Shown in pieces: positions 61,181-64,000 of a DNA stretch of 64,000 bases. This DNA comes from Candidatus Manganitrophus noduliformans. GTDB lineage: Bacteria; Nitrospirota; Nitrospiria; SBBL01; Manganitrophaceae. The stretch's first letter is position 1; each line of letters begins with the position of its first letter. The position numbers and the translations under genes were made by a program. The stretch spans positions 682,001 to 746,000 of the forward strand of contig NZ_VTOW01000001.1 of assembly GCF_012184425.1 (NCBI RefSeq), in the 5' to 3' direction. The notes under the pieces were generated by a model. That model was not told the origin of the DNA. It saw nothing but the letters and a program-made list of their open reading frames with translations, and made no database searches.

Positions 61181-63715
61181 ATGCTCTCTGAGCGCGGGCC
61201 GTCCGAAGCCGGTCGGCTCGTTGACATCATCAAGAAGGTTCTTCCTAAAGGGCGCGCTCTCCCGGAGGAGGAGTGGAGGGTTCGACATAGAGCGATCCTG
61301 CTTTTGACATGGCTTCACGCGGCGGGGCTTCCCCTTTTCGGGGTTTATCAGGGGTTCGGGGTCGTTCAAAGTTTTGCCGAGGGGGGGGTGATCGCCGCCG
61401 TCGCGCTTGCAGCGACCTGGGGCAAGATCAGCCGCAGCGCCCGATCGGCGGCCGCCAGTCTGGCCCTCATCACCTCTTCCGCCATCCTCGTTCAGTTCTC
61501 GGGGGGCTACATCGAGGCCCACTTCCACTTCTTCGTCATGCTCGCCGTCATTTCACTCTATCAAGATTGGGTTCCCTACCTTCTTGCGATCCTCTTCGTG
61601 GTCGTGGAACATGGGCTCACCGGCCAGTTCGTCCCCACGATGGTATACAATCATCCCGACGCATTCGTTCATCCCTGGAAATGGGCCGTCATCCATGCCG
61701 GCTTTGTCTTGAGCGAAAGTGTCGTCCTCCTCGTCAACTGGCGGATCAGCGAGCAGGCGCGGGCCCGCGTCGATCTGGTGCTCAACTCCGCGGGCGAAGC
61801 GATCATCGGATTGGATCTGAAAGGGACGGTCACTTTTGCAAATCCGGCGGCGGCGAAGATGACCGGCTATTCTCTGGAGACGCTTGTCGGGCAGCCGGTC
61901 GAGCGCATTCTGCAGGATGCGCCGGACCTCCCTCCCGATCGCGGGGGGGCGGGTTCCGGCACGGATAAGGTGGTTTTGCGCCGGGACGGCGCACCTGTTT
62001 GGGTCGACTGCGCGAGCAACCCGATCCTGGAGCAGGATCAGGTCGTCGGCGCCGTCGTCACCCTCAAAGACGAAACCGACCGCAGACGCGCCGAGGAAAA
62101 GCTGAAGAAGACCTTCTCCCTGCTCAGCGCGACGTTGGAGTCGACCGCCGACGGCATTCTCGTCGTCGATCAAGAGGGAAAAATTGAACGATTCAACCAA
62201 AAGTTTATCCAGATGTGGAATGTTCCAGGCGACATCGTCGCCCTCCGAGAGGACGATCAGGCGCTGGCCCATCTGCTCGATCAGCTGAAGGACCCCGAAG
62301 GATTCTTGAAAAAAGTGCGGGAGCTCTCTCAGCAATCGGACAAGGAGAGCGATGACTTGTTGGAATTCAAAGATGGAAGGGTCTTCGAGCGTTATTCGAA
62401 ACCGCAGCGGATCGGAGGGGAGAATGTCGGGAGGGTCTGGAGCTTTCGAGACGTCACCGAGCGGAAGCAACTTGAAGCGCAGCTCCGACACGTCCACAAG
62501 CTGGAGGCGGTCGGCCAGCTCACCGGCGGGGTCGCCCATGAATTCAACAACCTGCTGACGGCGATCACCGTCAGCCTGGAGCTGGCGCGCGAGCAGATTC
62601 CTCCCGAGAGCGAAGCGTACAGCCTGCTTGACACGGCCCATGCGGCCGGCTGGCGGGCCGCCGGGCTGACGCAGCAGCTCCTCTCGTTCAGCCGGCGGAG
62701 CCCGATCGACCGGCAGCCGCGGCATGTGGGGGAGGAGGTGGAGAAGGTCGCCCGCCTTTTCCGGCAAGCGATCGATCGCCGGATTCGGATGGAGACGGGG
62801 GTGGACGACGATCTCTGGCCCGTATTGGCCGACGCGGGACAGATGAACCAGCTGATCATGAATCTCTGCGTCAACGCGCGCGACGCCCTGCTGGAGCGGA
62901 TGGAGAAAAACAGCGGCTCCCCGGCGCCGGCCGACTGGGAGCCGCGCATTTCGATCCATGTCGGGAACGTTCAGGTCGATGGGGCGCACCGCCAGGTCCA
63001 CCCGAACGCCCGGACGGGGAAACATGTCTGTCTCCGCATCGCCGACAACGGCGTCGGAATCGATGAGGAGATCCGCCACCGGATCTTCGAGCCCTTCTTC
63101 ACCACCAAGAAGGTCGGGCGGGGGACCGGGTTGGGGCTGTCGGCCGTCTACGGAATCGTCGCCGCGCATCAAGGCTGGATCGAGATGCAGAGCGTCAAGG
63201 GGGAAGGAACCACCTTCTCTGTTTATTTTCCCCGGACCGAAAAAGGGGTCCGTTCGATCCCCGCTTCCCCCCTTGCCGAGAAGCCTCCCGCGGACGAAGG
63301 GAAAACCATTCTTGTCGTCGACGATGAGGAGGCGATTCGAACACTCGGACGCGCCGTTCTGGAACACGAAGGGTATCGGGTTCTGACGGCGGAAGACGGC
63401 CGGGAAGCGGTCGAGCTGTTCGTTCGAAAAAAGCAAGAGATCGATCTGGTGATCCTCGACCTGACGATGCCCTACCTCTCGGGGGGAGAGGTGTTGCACC
63501 AACTTCGCCAAATCGAACCGAATCTGAAAGTCATTATCTCCAGCGGCCATCGCGCCGATCACTCCTTGGATTTCACCGATGTCTCCTTTCTTCAGAAACC
63601 CTACCGACCGGCCGATCTCCTCCAAAAGGTGATCGACGCTTTGCGGCAGGCCGTTCAGGAGAGGCCTCCCGCGGCCTCCTCCGATTTCCCATCCTCTTTT
63701 CGTTCCAACGGTTGA
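61181..63715 (+). CDS. Hybrid sensor histidine kinase with membrane sensor, PAS domains and receiver
   Basis: 844 residues. A membrane sensor of several helices (about 35-190, with [20 protein letters not shown]) is followed by a PAS domain ([20 protein letters not shown]) and a second PAS-like domain ([20 protein letters not shown]). A HisKA box [18 protein letters not shown], HATPase with DNGVGI and GTGLGLS, and a C-terminal receiver with VILDLTMP follow. ATG 61181 follows GGAGAAGGAAA. The signal is unknown; a phosphorelay through a separate Hpt or regulator is implied. Confidence 0.92.
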   Translation: MLSERGPSEAGRLVDIIKKVLPKGRALPEEEWRVRHRAILLLTWLHAAGLPLFGVYQGFGVVQSFAEGGVIAAVALAATWGKISRSARSAAASLALITSSAILVQFSGGYIEAHFHFFVMLAVISLYQDWVPYLLAILFVVVEHGLTGQFVPTMVYNHPDAFVHPWKWAVIHAGFVLSESVVLLVNWRISEQARARVDLVLNSAGEAIIGLDLKGTVTFANPAAAKMTGYSLETLVGQPVERILQDAPDLPPDRGGAGSGTDKVVLRRDGAPVWVDCASNPILEQDQVVGAVVTLKDETDRRRAEEKLKKTFSLLSATLESTADGILVVDQEGKIERFNQKFIQMWNVPGDIVALREDDQALAHLLDQLKDPEGFLKKVRELSQQSDKESDDLLEFKDGRVFERYSKPQRIGGENVGRVWSFRDVTERKQLEAQLRHVHKLEAVGQLTGGVAHEFNNLLTAITVSLELAREQIPPESEAYSLLDTAHAAGWRAAGLTQQLLSFSRRSPIDRQPRHVGEEVEKVARLFRQAIDRRIRMETGVDDDLWPVLADAGQMNQLIMNLCVNARDALLERMEKNSGSPAPADWEPRISIHVGNVQVDGAHRQVHPNARTGKHVCLRIADNGVGIDEEIRHRIFEPFFTTKKVGRGTGLGLSAVYGIVAAHQGWIEMQSVKGEGTTFSVYFPRTEKGVRSIPASPLAEKPPADEGKTILVVDDEEAIRTLGRAVLEHEGYRVLTAEDGREAVELFVRKKQEIDLVILDLTMPYLSGGEVLHQLRQIEPNLKVIISSGHRADHSLDFTDVSFLQKPYRPADLLQKVIDALRQAVQERPPAASSDFPSSFRSNG

Positions 63716-63792
63716 TATTCCGCCTCTGTGGTTTAACCGAAAATTGATCTGAATTTGATCCCGTTGTTGCCTGGAGATGGGATGCTGAGGGT

Positions 63793-63825
63793 GGCGAATC
63801 GATTCGCCCTCTCCCGGAGGGAGAG
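63793..63825. repeat. 16-bp palindrome followed by a 7-bp hairpin
   Basis: GGCGAATC (63793-63800) is followed by its complement GATTCGCC (63801-63808). CTCTCCC (63809-63815) and GGGAGAG (63819-63825) then pair around GGA. They lie between the kinase stop and the small gene that runs off the window. Either a repeat or regulatory structure. Confidence 0.6.
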
Positions 63826-63855
63826 ATCGGCCACTTTAAGAAAAGGGAGGAAAAG

Positions 63856-64000
63856 ATGAATCAGGGATTTCTGGAATATGGGCTTCCGACGTTGATTGCC
63901 CTGGTCTTTGTGAATTTCGTCTGGGCCTGGATTGTGGCGGCGGCGAAGCCGCCCGGGGGCTCGGAGGACGAACCTCTTTCGGGTGAGGGTCATCCGGATT
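63856..64000 (+). CDS. Start of a small membrane protein, cut by the window end
   Basis: ATG 63856 with AGGGAGG 5 bases upstream opens a frame of 48 codons that is still open at the window end. It reads MNQGFLEYGLPTLIALVFVN and a further hydrophobic stretch, then a polar acidic region (GGSEDEPLSGEGHPD). So it has one N-terminal transmembrane helix with a charged remainder. No family can be assigned from the fragment. Confidence 0.65.
   Translation, partial: MNQGFLEYGLPTLIALVFVNFVWAWIVAAAKPPGGSEDEPLSGEGHPD

Noticed and set aside
61553-63625. A 690-codon minus-strand open frame opposite the hybrid kinase
   Set aside because: Same shadow effect; the plus strand encodes an intact multi-domain kinase with all catalytic motifs.
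1-64000. CRISPR arrays, insertion sequences, prophage or attachment sites
   Set aside because: No regularly spaced repeats, transposase, integrase or phage structural genes were found on either strand.

Overview
The window is GC-rich, gene-dense bacterial chromosome. Single-copy housekeeping genes run through it: tRNA-Leu, tig-clpP-clpX, nrdR-glyA-rpiB, ettA and a membrane pyrophosphatase. Lipoprotein and outer-membrane-barrel signals indicate a Gram-negative, didermic cell. Gene content and style suggest a Nitrospirota-like organism (for example the Manganitrophus/Troglogloea side). That is an impression from gene repertoire, not a phylogeny. No insertion sequence, prophage, CRISPR array or rRNA was seen.

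Layout. 0-6.6 kb: a DUF485/acetate-type symporter pair, the remnant of a two-gene antitoxin/nucleotidyltransferase-like module, ettA, a DUF6496 protein, an Fpg/Nei glycosylase and an exported GlcG/HbpS-like protein. 6.7-12.7 kb, minus strand: tRNA-Leu(UAG), tig, clpP, clpX, then a peptide/oligopeptide-type binding lipoprotein and a class I glutamine amidotransferase-like hydrolase. 12.9-17.7 kb: ilvA, an ATP-grasp enzyme, a small exported protein, and a LuxR-type two-component pair whose kinase carries a Rossmann-like sensor domain. 17.8-27.6 kb: H+-pyrophosphatase, nrdR-glyA-rpiB, two TrkA-type proteins, a membrane-anchored Usp, an APC permease, a DUF2892 protein and an NDUFA9-like SDR. 27.6-37.3 kb: a phospholipase D-VTT fusion with an endonuclease-family partner, a cyclic-nucleotide phosphodiesterase-like/cNMP-binding pair, hutH, a CbpA/CbpM-like chaperone set with a 40-residue membrane protein, and a barrel protein. 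37.4-41.1 kb: adenosine-specific kinase, nicotinate phosphoribosyltransferase and an odd phosphoribosyltransferase-kinase-like fusion.

41.4-58.6 kb is the most interesting part. It holds a UDP-glucuronate decarboxylase, an MsbA-like exporter, a divergent beta-xylosidase-like hydrolase, and then a tight run of exactly twelve co-directional genes (45924-58589). In order these are two SDR epimerases, a B12-binding radical SAM enzyme, a GT4 glycosyltransferase, three CgeB-like glycosyltransferases, inositol-3-phosphate synthase, a dual-specificity phosphatase, a fourth CgeB-like enzyme, a nucleotidyltransferase and a SAM methyltransferase. Six junctions are 4-base overlaps, and a good sigma-54-type -24/-12 element precedes the first gene. 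I read it as a pathway for an inositol-containing, probably methylated oligosaccharide or glycolipid. It resembles what I remember TIGRFAMs calling the 'rhizo-twelve' system, whose product I do not believe is known. Two paralogous exported proteins, one ending in a polyglycine tail, follow it.

A second theme is a dispersed family of palindromes with outer arms GTAGGGG/CCCCTAC and variable but self-complementary inner arms (five copies: three perfect 28-mers, one 15-bp hairpin, one decayed). They sit at gene ends and in one case supply the probable start codon of a gene. The window ends with a hybrid histidine kinase and the first 48 codons of a small membrane protein.
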